Origin: Thermosporothrix hazakensis
Lineage (GTDB): Bacteria; Chloroflexota; Ktedonobacteria; Ktedonobacterales; Ktedonobacteraceae
Assembly: GCF_003253565.1 (NCBI RefSeq)
Contig: NZ_QKUF01000001.1
Location: 62,001-126,000 of the forward strand
Direction: 5' to 3'
Length of the DNA: 64,000 nt
This document shows, piece after piece, positions 42,107-51,039 of the stretch (positions are counted from its first letter, which is position 1; each line of letters begins with the position of its first letter). Under the pieces are notes generated by a model. It was not told the DNA's origin. It did not search any database and saw only the letters and a program-made list of their open reading frames with translations. The position numbers and the translations under genes are program-made.

Positions 42107-45100
42107 ATGGTACATCAGCAGGAGCGCCCGATCCAGCAGTCACCTCAGACGAAACTTGAAGGCATTCGGCAGAAAGTCTTCATGGACCGCTATGCCCTGA
42201 AAGGCTCATCTGGCGAGCCCATTGAGCAGGCCCCTGAAGAGATGTGGGCCCGTGTTGCCCGTGGCATTGCAGCCGTTGAACAGACGGAAGAAAAACGCCA
42301 GGAGTGGGAGCAGAAATTCTATGACGTCCTCAAAGATTTCCAGTTCGTTCCCGGCGGACGCATTCTGGCAGGCGCTGGCACAGGGCACGAGGTAACAGCA
42401 TATAACTGCATGCCTCCCGATCAAGAAATTTTGACCGCAGAAGGCTATAAACCCATCGCACAGGTAGCCATAGGTGATCTGGTTGTCACCCATCGCAACC
42501 GATTACGCTCCGTTCTCCATAAATTTGAGCGCGAAGCAGCAGAGCCGCTCTATATCATTCGTCCCGCAAAGATCGGCTATGATGATCTACGCGTCACAGG
42601 AGAACACAAAGTTTACGCCATCCGCTCTGAATGGGTTCACAAGCACAAATCGAGAGACGGATTGCACCTGCAACATGAACCGGCCTGGATTCCGGCCAAA
42701 GAGCTAAAACCCGGCGATTTTCTTGCTGCTGCCTACAACAGTGAAGAACAAAGCCCCGAGCCTCTTTACATCCATGAGTATGCTACAGGCTATAGCGTAG
42801 AGGATGGAAAGCTCTTCAAAGCAACGACGCACGGCCATCATGGAGATATATCAGATGGGGATACCCGTTACAAGCTCAACGATCGGCTGGAACTCGATGA
42901 GGACTTATGCTACCTCTTTGGCCGCTGGCTTGGGAATGGCAGCATCACGCATCACACAGGAACAGATATTCCATCCGGCATTCAGTTTGTCTTTGGTCTT
43001 GATGAACAAAAAGAAGCGGAAGAGATCGCACGTATTATTGTTGCTAAATTTGGTATTGAAGGCTCAATAAAGCTCAGCACTACTGAACGCTGGTATGACC
43101 TCCGGGTCAGCTCAATGCCACTGGGAGAGTTCTTCAAGGCTCTTTTCGGAGGTTATAGCTATAAGAAGCATATCCCATCCTGGCTGATGCAGATGCCCGC
43201 CCATCTCACCACAAAACTGCTTCACGGGCTCTTTAGTGCCGATGGCTCCATTTCTTCACGAAACAGAAGCGGCCTCGGCCTCGCGAATCGTGTACTTACA
43301 GCACAAGTTCATCAATTGCTCCTGAGACTGGGTTATCTGTTTTCAATTCGCGAGAACACGCAGCGCTCAGGGCGTGTACCAACCTATCGGCTGCATGCCA
43401 CAGTCAATGAGTGTGCTCCTCTCTTTCAAGCATTTTTCGGGCAACAAGCGCCATCATCCGATATCGATCTTACATTCTCCATTGACTATGATGGTCTCAA
43501 ATGGGTAAGGATCAATGAAATCGCAATTGAGGAATACGAAGGAACAGTCATAGACATCGAGGTCGAAGAAGACCATTCGTTCGTCTCAGCGGGTGTCGTT
43601 GTCTCAAACTGTTTCGTGATCCCTCAGCCGGAGGATAGCCGCCAGGGCATTCTTGATAACCTCAAGCTCATGACCGAGATCATGGCTCGCGGCGGTGGTG
43701 TGGGCATTAACCTTTCCAGCTTGCGCCCGCGTGGTTCCTATATCAAGACCGTGAACGGGACCGCCTCTGGACCGTGTTCATGGGCCCAACTCTACTCTGT
43801 TGCCACAGGAGATGTCATTCAGCAAGGCGGAAGCAGGCGCGGGGCGTTAATGCTCATGCTGGATGACAACCACCCGGATATTGAAGAGTTCATTACCGTC
43901 AAAAAAACCCCGGGACTGATCGAGCATGCCAACCTCTCAGTTGCTGTCTCCGATGCGTTTATGCAGGCCGTGCGCGATGACGCTGATTGGCATCTGGTCT
44001 GGCAGGGCGAGGTCAAGAAGACGGTCAAGGCCCGCTATCTGTGGGACCTGATCTGCACCTCGGCCTGGGAATCTGCTGAGCCCGGCGTGGTCTTCATGGA
44101 CCGCTACAACAAAGAATCGAATACATGGTACTTCGAGAACATCCGCTGCGTTAATCCATGCGTGACAGGGGATACGCTGATCTATACAGACAAAGGTCTC
44201 ATCAGCGCGAAAGAACTGGCAGAGCAAGGCCTTCCAGTTACAGTGGTATCGCCAAATGTGACCATCGAAGAACTGGCACTGGCAGGACGCCCCCATACAG
44301 AGGCCCGCGTCACCCACAAACCTGGTAGAACGCTGCGGCAAGCCAGCCATGTCTTTGAGACCGGAGTGAAACCCGTTTATCGTTTGCAGACAAAAGAAGG
44401 CTATTCTTTGCGCCTTACCCGCGATCATAAGGTACTTACTTCTACCGGATGGAAGGAAGCTGGTCAACTGACCCCTCAAGATAGCATTGTTCTTCTGCAT
44501 AGTGAAGGAGCCTTCGGACATAGTGGCAATGAAGATCTCGGGCTTGTCCTTGGCTGGCTGATTGGAGATGGCTATATCAACACGAAGCGGCAGGGTAGTG
44601 CAGTGCTTTCCTTCTTTGGCCCGGAGCGAGCAATAGCACCTCGTTTCGCAGAAGCTGTCAATCGCCTTGTCACTGATCGCCAGAACGTTCGTGAATACCC
44701 TGTTAGTGTCATTGATATCACATCCCATAACGAGGTTCGCATTGAATCCGCCCGCCTGCTACGCCTGATTGACCCTGAACTACTACATGAGAAGCTTCAG
44801 GTTCCCTCTTCGGTCCTGAAAGGGAAACGAGAGATGCAAAAGGGCTTCCTCTCAGCTCTCTTTACAGCAGATGGCTCGGTGCAGGGATCAATTGCCAAAG
44901 GATTGAGCGTTCGCCTGACTTCTTGCAGCGAACAGTTGTTACAGGGTGTCCAACGCGTCCTGCTGAACTTTGGCATCTACTCACGCATCTATAAGAATCA
45001 GCGTACGACCCGAGCACGCATGTTGCCAGATGGGAAAGGGAACCAGGTAGCTTATAACTGTCAGGCATACCACGAACTGGTAATTAGCAAGGGCAGCCTG

Positions 45101-46780
45101 CGAACTTTCGCCGATCACATCGGCTTCCTTACCGACGAGAAGCAGCAGCAACTGGAGCAAACACTTGCCAGTTACACCAGCGGCCCATATCAGGAAGCGT
45201 TTCTCGCCACATTTGAAAGCCTGATCCCTGATGGCGAAGAAATTGTCTACGATCTGACCGAACCCGAAATGCATCTTTTTACAGCAAATGGTATTATATG
45301 CCATAATTGTGGTGAACAAGGCCTGCCGCCTTTCGGCGTTTGTAATCTTGGAGCGCTGAACCTCTCAACGTTCGTCGAAAATGGCAAGATGAACTACGAG
45401 CGCCTGGCTGAAACAGCAAAGGTGGCGATCCGCTTCCTGGATAACGTCATTGATTCGACCCACTACTTCTTAGAGGAGAACCGAAAAGCGCAGCAGGAAG
45501 GAACACGCCGCACCGGTCTCGGCACGATGGGTCTGGCTGATGCGCTGATTAAAATGAAGATCGCCTACGGCAGCGAAGAATCTCTGCCCGTCATCGAGAA
45601 GATCTATCAGACCATCCGCGACGCCTCCTATGAGGCCTCAACCGAGATTGCGGAGGAAAAAGGTCCCTTTGGCAAGTTCGACCGCGAGAAGTATATGCAG
45701 GGTCGCTTTATCAAGCGGCTGCCAAAAGCCATTCAGGAGCGCATCAAGCAGCACGGTATTCGCAACGGTGTACTACTGACTCAGGCACCTACCGGCACCA
45801 CAAGCCTGCTTGCAGGCGTCAGTTCCGGCATTGAACCGGTCTACGACTTCGCCATGATCCGACGTGACCGCACCGGAGAACATATTCTCTACCATCCGCT
45901 CCTGCAAGAGTGGCGTGATAAACACCCGAATAAGCCAACTCCGGGCTACTTTGTCTCGTCGAAAGACCTCTCGCCGGAAGAACATGTGCGGGTTCAGGCA
46001 ATCATTCAGAAGTACACCGATTCCAGCATCAGCAAGACGGTCAACGCGCCCAATGATCATACCATCGATCAGGTGCGCAAGCTCTACCAGCTCGCCTACG
46101 ATATGGGCTGTAAAGGTGTCACCTACTATCGTGATGGCTCACGTGATGCCGTGCTGACCCGCCTCGAAGACGAGAAAAAGACAGCCATCAAAGAGGTCGA
46201 GGAAGTTATTGCCTCTACCCCGATGATCGAGCCTGTGACCTCGATTCAGCAGGGCATCAAACAGCGCCCCGAGGTCATCAACGGCTATACACGACAGGTT
46301 CGCGCACCGGAAGGCAAGGTCAACATCACAATCAATAGCGACGACCAGGGACCATTCGAGGTCTTTGTAAACGTCGGCAAGGCAGGAAGCGATATCGCGG
46401 CCCTCTCGGAGGCGCTCGGTCGCCTGATCTCGCTGACACTGCAAATCCTCAGCCCGCTCTCACAGGTTGACCGTGCCAAAGCAATCGCAGAGCAGCTTCG
46501 CGGTATCGGAGGCAGTCGCACCGTCGGTTTCGGTCCGCAGCAGGTTCGCTCACTACCCGACGCCGTTGCCCGGGCGCTCGAAACCCATATCGAAGAGCTC
46601 AGCCGCCAGAACGGTGAGCATTCGGCGGAAGAGCCGCAACCCGAGATCGAGACACCGCAATCCTCCTCGTTCGAGATCACCAATCTCACCGGGAACATCT
46701 GCCCGCAGTGTGGCAGTAACGCGATGGTCTATGAAGAAGGCTGCCGCAAGTGCTATAGCTGCGGTCACAGCGAGTGTTAG
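42107..46780 (+). CDS. nrdJ: Adenosylcobalamin-dependent (class II) ribonucleotide reductase with two inteins
   Basis: Reduces ribonucleotides to deoxyribonucleotides using coenzyme B12. The precursor is 1557 aa. Removing inteins of 401 and 383 aa leaves a ~773-aa enzyme. Extein marks are FVPGGRILAGAG, the joins YN/CFVIP and NP/CGEQGLPPFGVCNLGALNLS (active-site cysteine loop), NAPNDHT, APTGTTSLLAG and a C-terminal zinc ribbon (CPQC ... CYSC). This tail identifies the NrdJ_Z type. Intein 1 sits before residue Cys502 of the precursor and intein 2 before Cys1068. AAAGGAG precedes the ATG at 42107. Two NrdR boxes lie upstream. It is not followed by an nrdB-type gene, consistent with class II. Confidence 0.95.
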   Translation: MVHQQERPIQQSPQTKLEGIRQKVFMDRYALKGSSGEPIEQAPEEMWARVARGIAAVEQTEEKRQEWEQKFYDVLKDFQFVPGGRILAGAGTGHEVTAYNCMPPDQEILTAEGYKPIAQVAIGDLVVTHRNRLRSVLHKFEREAAEPLYIIRPAKIGYDDLRVTGEHKVYAIRSEWVHKHKSRDGLHLQHEPAWIPAKELKPGDFLAAAYNSEEQSPEPLYIHEYATGYSVEDGKLFKATTHGHHGDISDGDTRYKLNDRLELDEDLCYLFGRWLGNGSITHHTGTDIPSGIQFVFGLDEQKEAEEIARIIVAKFGIEGSIKLSTTERWYDLRVSSMPLGEFFKALFGGYSYKKHIPSWLMQMPAHLTTKLLHGLFSADGSISSRNRSGLGLANRVLTAQVHQLLLRLGYLFSIRENTQRSGRVPTYRLHATVNECAPLFQAFFGQQAPSSDIDLTFSIDYDGLKWVRINEIAIEEYEGTVIDIEVEEDHSFVSAGVVVSNCFVIPQPEDSRQGILDNLKLMTEIMARGGGVGINLSSLRPRGSYIKTVNGTASGPCSWAQLYSVATGDVIQQGGSRRGALMLMLDDNHPDIEEFITVKKTPGLIEHANLSVAVSDAFMQAVRDDADWHLVWQGEVKKTVKARYLWDLICTSAWESAEPGVVFMDRYNKESNTWYFENIRCVNPCVTGDTLIYTDKGLISAKELAEQGLPVTVVSPNVTIEELALAGRPHTEARVTHKPGRTLRQASHVFETGVKPVYRLQTKEGYSLRLTRDHKVLTSTGWKEAGQLTPQDSIVLLHSEGAFGHSGNEDLGLVLGWLIGDGYINTKRQGSAVLSFFGPERAIAPRFAEAVNRLVTDRQNVREYPVSVIDITSHNEVRIESARLLRLIDPELLHEKLQVPSSVLKGKREMQKGFLSALFTADGSVQGSIAKGLSVRLTSCSEQLLQGVQRVLLNFGIYSRIYKNQRTTRARMLPDGKGNQVAYNCQAYHELVISKGSLRTFADHIGFLTDEKQQQLEQTLASYTSGPYQEAFLATFESLIPDGEEIVYDLTEPEMHLFTANGIICHNCGEQGLPPFGVCNLGALNLSTFVENGKMNYERLAETAKVAIRFLDNVIDSTHYFLEENRKAQQEGTRRTGLGTMGLADALIKMKIAYGSEESLPVIEKIYQTIRDASYEASTEIAEEKGPFGKFDREKYMQGRFIKRLPKAIQERIKQHGIRNGVLLTQAPTGTTSLLAGVSSGIEPVYDFAMIRRDRTGEHILYHPLLQEWRDKHPNKPTPGYFVSSKDLSPEEHVRVQAIIQKYTDSSISKTVNAPNDHTIDQVRKLYQLAYDMGCKGVTYYRDGSRDAVLTRLEDEKKTAIKEVEEVIASTPMIEPVTSIQQGIKQRPEVINGYTRQVRAPEGKVNITINSDDQGPFEVFVNVGKAGSDIAALSEALGRLISLTLQILSPLSQVDRAKAIAEQLRGIGGSRTVGFGPQQVRSLPDAVARALETHIEELSRQNGEHSAEEPQPEIETPQSSSFEITNLTGNICPQCGSNAMVYEEGCRKCYSCGHSEC
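42407..43609 (+). other. Intein 1 of nrdJ (401 aa, LAGLIDADG type, probably endonuclease-impaired)
   Basis: Runs from Cys101 (CMPPDQEILTAEGYKP, block A) to Asn501 (VVVSN), with extein Cys502 as the +1 nucleophile. Block B is RVTGEHKVYA. Blocks C and E of the LAGLIDADG endonuclease are LFGRWLGNGS and LLHGLFSADGS. In the first, the catalytic Asp is replaced by Asn. Block F is VIDIEVEEDHSF. The penultimate residue is Ser and not His, so splicing would rely on other residues. Confidence 0.92.
44159..45307 (+). other. Intein 2 of nrdJ (383 aa, LAGLIDADG type, apparently intact)
   Basis: Runs from Cys685 (CVTGDTLIYTDKG) to the His-Asn end (GIICHN), with Cys1068 of CGEQ as the +1 residue. Block B is LRLTRDHKVLTSTGW. 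Both LAGLIDADG motifs keep their aspartates (LVLGWLIGDGYI and LSALFTADGSV), so the homing endonuclease may be active. Confidence 0.93.
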
Positions 46781-46791
46781 CCATTTTTTCC

Positions 46792-46838
46792 GCAATCTCC
46801 TGAGAGTGCTCCTCTCGGGAGGTTGCTCCCTCTTCCAT
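46792..46838 (+). terminator. Probable terminator after nrdJ
   Basis: Long imperfect stem GCAATCTCCTGAGAG / CTCTCGGGAGGTTGC (46792-46806 and 46812-46826), followed by a pyrimidine tract (TCCCTCTTCC) and not a pure T-run. Confidence 0.6.
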
Positions 46839-47008
46839 CCTACAAAATCCCTTCCTGTTTCTTCGCCTCCACAAGCCATCTTGAGCGATTTTTGAGGAAC
46901 CAGCATAATGCTTTGAGCTCCCATTGAGGTGTAATATATTACTATACTCTATAGAGAACCATCCACTCAGGTAACACCCGCTTTTGTAAGAACTGGATAG
47001 GGAAGAAG

Positions 47009-47536
47009 ATGAAAACACTACTGTTACCGTTCCTACATGATATCGATGTAGGCGCTATCGATCAGGGGTTTGCCCTCGCACGTCATCTTGATTGTCGGTT
47101 GGTGGCGCTCTCACTGGTACACCGACCCGAGGACGGAGTGATTCGGCTGGAAGTCATTCAGCAATCAAAGGATTTTCTTGAGTTCCTCTATCGACGTTCC
47201 AGGCACTTTCAGATACCACTACAACGCATTGAGTTGCACACACCGAGTCCCCTCAGTAGCATTCGTGCCCTGGCAAGCGAGCTCAATAACGCCAGTATCC
47301 TCCTCTTTATGCGCAATGAGAAAGGGGTGCTCCTCGATACAGATACTATTCTGGCCGTGTTGCAGGATCTTCGGTTGCATTTTTATCTCGTGCTGCTCCA
47401 TAATAAACACGAGGTCATCACAATGCCTCAGGCCGTGCTGAATCTCCTTCAGGATTCCCGCCAGAGCAAAGTGACGCTCACCATCGCCACACAGCAGCCT
47501 GTACCACAACCAGAGCTTCCCACCACCCGATATTGA
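47009..47536 (+). CDS. Universal-stress-protein-like protein, unknown function
   Basis: A 175-aa soluble protein with an alpha/beta start typical of UspA domains (TLLLPFLHDIDVGAIDQGFALARHLDCRLVALSLV) and an HTPSPLSSIRALASELNNASILLFM segment that would be the second half of the fold. The ATP-binding GxxGxxG motif of classical Usp proteins is not visible, so nucleotide binding is doubtful. GGGAAGAAG precedes the ATG at 47009. Placed 228 nt after nrdJ with its own AT-rich upstream region. The family call is tentative. Confidence 0.6.
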   Translation: MKTLLLPFLHDIDVGAIDQGFALARHLDCRLVALSLVHRPEDGVIRLEVIQQSKDFLEFLYRRSRHFQIPLQRIELHTPSPLSSIRALASELNNASILLFMRNEKGVLLDTDTILAVLQDLRLHFYLVLLHNKHEVITMPQAVLNLLQDSRQSKVTLTIATQQPVPQPELPTTRY

Positions 47537-47557
47537 ACGGAGTTCGCGGTCATCTGC

Positions 47558-47587
47558 TTGACACCTCTCCTGGCAACATCGTATGCT
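47558..47587 (+). promoter_or_regulatory. Promoter of the DsbA-like gene
   Basis: TTGACA (47558-47563), 18-nt spacer, TATGCT (47582-47587). Confidence 0.65.
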
Positions 47588-47661
47588 GAAATCGAGCTCA
47601 CTTCCCGAATTGAAGTGCTTGACGATATCGCATAAGGAATGACAGGAGAGCAATTGTAGAT

Positions 47662-48306
47662 ATGACCACGAATGTAGCACACGTTCAATTCCACTTTGAC
47701 CCCCTCTGCCCATTTGCGTGGCGCACCGCCCTATGGATTCGTAACGCCCGTAAGGTACGCCCGATAGAGGTTACATGGCGTTTCTTCAGCCTGGAAGTCG
47801 TGAACCGAGCGCCAGATACAGAACCAGATTACGTCAACGGCGCGGGTTGGACGGCTCTACGCACGCTCGCAATGGTCCGTCGCCTTCATGGAAACGAGGG
47901 TGTGGAGAAGCTCTATATTGCCCTGGGAAATGCTGCCCACGGTCGCGGGAAACAGCTTGATCGCGGGACCGTCGAGGAAGCCGTTGAAGAGGCAGGTCTG
48001 GCGGAGAGAACAGGCGGCTCGTATTTTGTCACCTCTGCTCTGGCCTCCGAAGAAACGATTCTGGATGTGCTGAAAGACCATGAAGAAGCCGCCCAGCGCT
48101 ATCACGCCTTCGGCGTCCCGACGATCGCCCTCGACGGCTCCGATGTCGGATTCTATGGCCCGGTCATTCAAAACGTACCGAAGGGCGATGAGGCGGGTGA
48201 GCTCTGGGACTTTACTGCATGGGCCCTGAAATATCCCAACCTCTTCGAGCTCAAGCGAGATCGAAGCTTTGTTCCTTCGTGGGATCGTATCAGCGCCGAG
48301 GACTAA
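47662..48306 (+). CDS. DsbA-family thioredoxin-fold protein (single active-site Cys)
   Basis: A 214-aa cytoplasmic protein (no signal peptide) with a DsbA-like thioredoxin fold. The active-site loop is FDPLCPFAW: one cysteine where many relatives have CPWC or CPWA. The cis-proline loop is visible as FGVPTIALDG. It resembles actinobacterial nitroreductase/disulfide-reductase relatives of the Rv2466c type, which use mycothiol. Whether this host makes mycothiol is unknown. AGGAGA lies 12 nt before the ATG. It has its own promoter and a strong terminator. Confidence 0.8.
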   Translation: MTTNVAHVQFHFDPLCPFAWRTALWIRNARKVRPIEVTWRFFSLEVVNRAPDTEPDYVNGAGWTALRTLAMVRRLHGNEGVEKLYIALGNAAHGRGKQLDRGTVEEAVEEAGLAERTGGSYFVTSALASEETILDVLKDHEEAAQRYHAFGVPTIALDGSDVGFYGPVIQNVPKGDEAGELWDFTAWALKYPNLFELKRDRSFVPSWDRISAED

Positions 48307-48317
48307 CAGCGACGCTT

Positions 48318-48348
48318 CGGGAGCGGCGCAAGAACCGCTCCCGCTTTT
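48318..48348 (+). terminator. Terminator after the DsbA-like gene
   Basis: Nine-bp stem CGGGAGCGG / CCGCTCCCG (48318-48326 and 48335-48343), followed by CTTTTC. Confidence 0.85.
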
Positions 48349-48352
48349 CTGC

Positions 48353-49534
48353 TCACCGCTGGTACTTCTGCACAAAGCGCTCTATACGTCTGAGGGCCTC
48401 TTCCAGCTTGTCATAAGCCGTGCAATAGGCGCAGCGGACATACCCCCTGCCCGCCGCACCGAACGAGCTTCCAGGCACAACTGCAACCTGTTCCTCAAAG
48501 AGCAGCTTTTCCGCGAACTCTTCGTCGCTCATACCGATATGGCCGATATAGGGGAAGGCATAGAAGGCACCCTTTGGCTCGCAGCACTTCAGGCCAAGTC
48601 GATTGAGTCCGTCAACAAACATGCGTCCACGGCGCTCATACTCGTCATGCATCTGGATAACATCTTCTTCACCATTGCGCAGCGCTTCAATAGCCGCTTC
48701 CTGGGGAGCCGTTCCGGCGCACATAATGGTGTACTGGTGGATCTTCAGCATGGCTTCCAGAATAAAAGCCGGAGCCGCCACATAGCCAACGCGCCAGCCA
48801 GTCATAGCATAGGCCTTCGAGAAGCCGTCAAGCAGAACTGTGCGCTCACGCATCCCGGGCAACGAGGCAATGCTGACATACTCAGTACCATAGACGAGAC
48901 GGCTATAAACCTCATCGGAAGCCACCAGTAAATCATGCTCAATTGCCAGCTTCGCGATCTTCTCCAACTCTTCACGCGGAATCACAGCCCCGGTAGGATT
49001 ATTGGGGTTGCCAAGCAGAATCATCTTCGTTTGCGGCGTAATCGCCTTCGCGATATCTTCAGCTCGGATCGCAAATTGATGCTCGGCGTACGTGGGCACA
49101 GGCACCGCCACACCACCGGCGAAGGTAATATCCGCCTCGTACGCAACATAGCCGGGATCTGGCGCAATCACTTCATCGCCCGGATTAATCAACGTACGCA
49201 TCGCCAGATCAACGCCCTCGCTGACGCCAACCGTGACCAGCAGCTCCGTCGCCGGGTCATAGGACACACCATAGCGGCGCTGCAACATCGCGCTGATCTC
49301 CTGCCGCAGCTCAATCATGCCGTAATTGGAGGTATATTGTGTGCGTCCCTCGGCAATAGACCGGATGCCAGCCTGCCGAATGTGTTCAGGGGTGACAAAA
49401 TCCGGCTCACCAACGCCAAGCGAAATAACTTCCGGCATCGTATTTATGATATCGAAGAATTTTCTGATTCCAGATGGTTTCACCTGACGCACTCGCTGCG
49501 CCAGCACTTCACGTTTCAGCGTATCCATATCCAC
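48353..49534 (-). CDS. Class I/II PLP-dependent aminotransferase (aspartate/aromatic type)
   Basis: A 393-aa fold-type I aminotransferase. It has ISLGVGEPDFVTPEHI, NPNNPTGAVI, LVASDEVYSRLVY, the PLP-lysine segment GFSKAYAMTGWRVGY and the substrate-binding arginine in the C-terminal FVRCAY-like segment (GYVRCAYCTAY). Family Igamma enzymes use aspartate, aromatic amino acids or N-succinyl-diaminopimelate. The exact substrate is unclear. The GTG at 49534 has AAGGA 9 nt upstream. An ATG two codons later (49528) is the alternative. Confidence 0.92.
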   Translation of the reverse strand: MDMDTLKREVLAQRVRQVKPSGIRKFFDIINTMPEVISLGVGEPDFVTPEHIRQAGIRSIAEGRTQYTSNYGMIELRQEISAMLQRRYGVSYDPATELLVTVGVSEGVDLAMRTLINPGDEVIAPDPGYVAYEADITFAGGVAVPVPTYAEHQFAIRAEDIAKAITPQTKMILLGNPNNPTGAVIPREELEKIAKLAIEHDLLVASDEVYSRLVYGTEYVSIASLPGMRERTVLLDGFSKAYAMTGWRVGYVAAPAFILEAMLKIHQYTIMCAGTAPQEAAIEALRNGEEDVIQMHDEYERRGRMFVDGLNRLGLKCCEPKGAFYAFPYIGHIGMSDEEFAEKLLFEEQVAVVPGSSFGAAGRGYVRCAYCTAYDKLEEALRRIERFVQKYQR

Positions 49535-49815
49535 TCGGTTTCTTCCTTTCGTTAGGGCCTGGAGGCCTGCTTGCACTGATACAACTTACGGTGTTGTCAC
49601 ATACAAACTACGACTTTGTAGCCAGAAAATGCGATACAACCACCTTCCACCTGGTGCCTCACAAGCACTACGCACAATGTACCATACTTTCCTATCGACT
49701 ACAATCAGCCAATCCGATATATTTCACCCGCCAATATGAACCCAAAATAGAGACCAAAAAAGCAGCGACCGCGCACCCGGTGTACGCGGTCATCTCATAC
49801 CTCATTGCGATCACG

Positions 49816-50967
49816 CTATAAAGCCAGACTTCGCACCTTCTCGACAATCTCGGGAAGGACTGTCAGCACCTTCTCAACATCCTCTTCGGTGTTGTCCTTG
49901 CCCAGTGTCAGGCGCAGACTGCCCCGTGACCATTCGTCCGAAATGCCCATCGCTACCAGGACATGCGATGGATCGACCACCCCGGAGGTACAGGCTGAAC
50001 CGGTGGAAGCAGCGATGCCGTGCATATCCAGACTCAGCAGGATCGATTCGCCCTCGACGCCCCGAAAACAGAAGCTTGCATTGTTCGCCAGACGCTCGGT
50101 TGGGTGGCCAGTCAGCCGCGCGTCGGGGATGCGAAGCACACCCTCGATCAGTCGATCGCGCAACGCCTGCATCCGTTCGACTGCCTGCGGAAATTCACGC
50201 TGTGCCAGCTCAAACGCCGTCGCAGCTCCTACGATCCCGGCCACATTCTCGGTTCCGGCACGGCGGCCACGCTCCTGTGAGCCTCCCTGCAACTGCGGCA
50301 GAATGCGCACACCCTGACGGACATAGAGAATACCCACACCCTTCGGGCCATAGAACTTGTGTGCCGAAAGCGATAGCATATCCACGTTCAGGGCATGCAC
50401 ATCCAGTGGTAACAATCCCCCGGCCTGCACAGCATCAACATGGAACGCCACTTTGTGCGCACGACAGATCCGCCCGATCTCCGCAATCGGTTGGATGGTT
50501 CCCACCTCGTTGTTCGCGTACATCACCGAAACAAGGATCGTCTCATCGGTGATCGCGCGCTCAACATCCTCAGGGTTCACTCGTCCATACTCATCAACTG
50601 GCAGATAGGTCGTCTGAAAGCCAAAGCGCTCCAGATAATGACAGGTGTGAAGCACGGCGTGATGCTCTATCGGCGTCGTAATAATATGTTTGCCCTTCTT
50701 CTGTGCGGCAAACGCCAGCCCCTTCAAGGCGAGATTATCGCTTTCGGAGCCACACCCGACAAAGGCAATTTCCGCCGCGCGACAGTTCAATAGCTCGGCG
50801 ACCTGTTCTCGTGAATGATCAATTGCTTGCATCGCATGCCGGCCCAGTGTATAAATACTGCTGGCGTTGCCATACTCGGTTGTCAGATATGGCATCATCG
50901 CCTCCAGGACCCGCCGATCCAGGGCAGTTGTTGCGGCATGATCGAGGTAGATAATACGCTCTGGCAT
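49816..50967 (-). CDS. Cysteine desulfurase, NifS/IscS type
   Basis: PLP enzyme of 383 aa that takes sulfur from cysteine as a persulfide. It starts with IYLDHAATTALDRRVLEAM. The PLP lysine is K204 (SLSAHKFYGPKG), and the catalytic cysteine is C326 in a short loop (STGSACTSG), typical of NifS/IscS. It lies 72 nt after larE on the same strand, so it probably feeds sulfur to LarE or to Fe-S assembly. No iscU, sufBCD or mnmA gene is adjacent. Confidence 0.93.
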   Translation of the reverse strand: MPERIIYLDHAATTALDRRVLEAMMPYLTTEYGNASSIYTLGRHAMQAIDHSREQVAELLNCRAAEIAFVGCGSESDNLALKGLAFAAQKKGKHIITTPIEHHAVLHTCHYLERFGFQTTYLPVDEYGRVNPEDVERAITDETILVSVMYANNEVGTIQPIAEIGRICRAHKVAFHVDAVQAGGLLPLDVHALNVDMLSLSAHKFYGPKGVGILYVRQGVRILPQLQGGSQERGRRAGTENVAGIVGAATAFELAQREFPQAVERMQALRDRLIEGVLRIPDARLTGHPTERLANNASFCFRGVEGESILLSLDMHGIAASTGSACTSGVVDPSHVLVAMGISDEWSRGSLRLTLGKDNTEEDVEKVLTVLPEIVEKVRSLAL

Positions 50968-51039
50968 AGTCTATTCCTGATGAAAAACTCTCTGACCTGG
51001 TGTCATTCTTACACCAACCCACATTATACCATAAACGGC

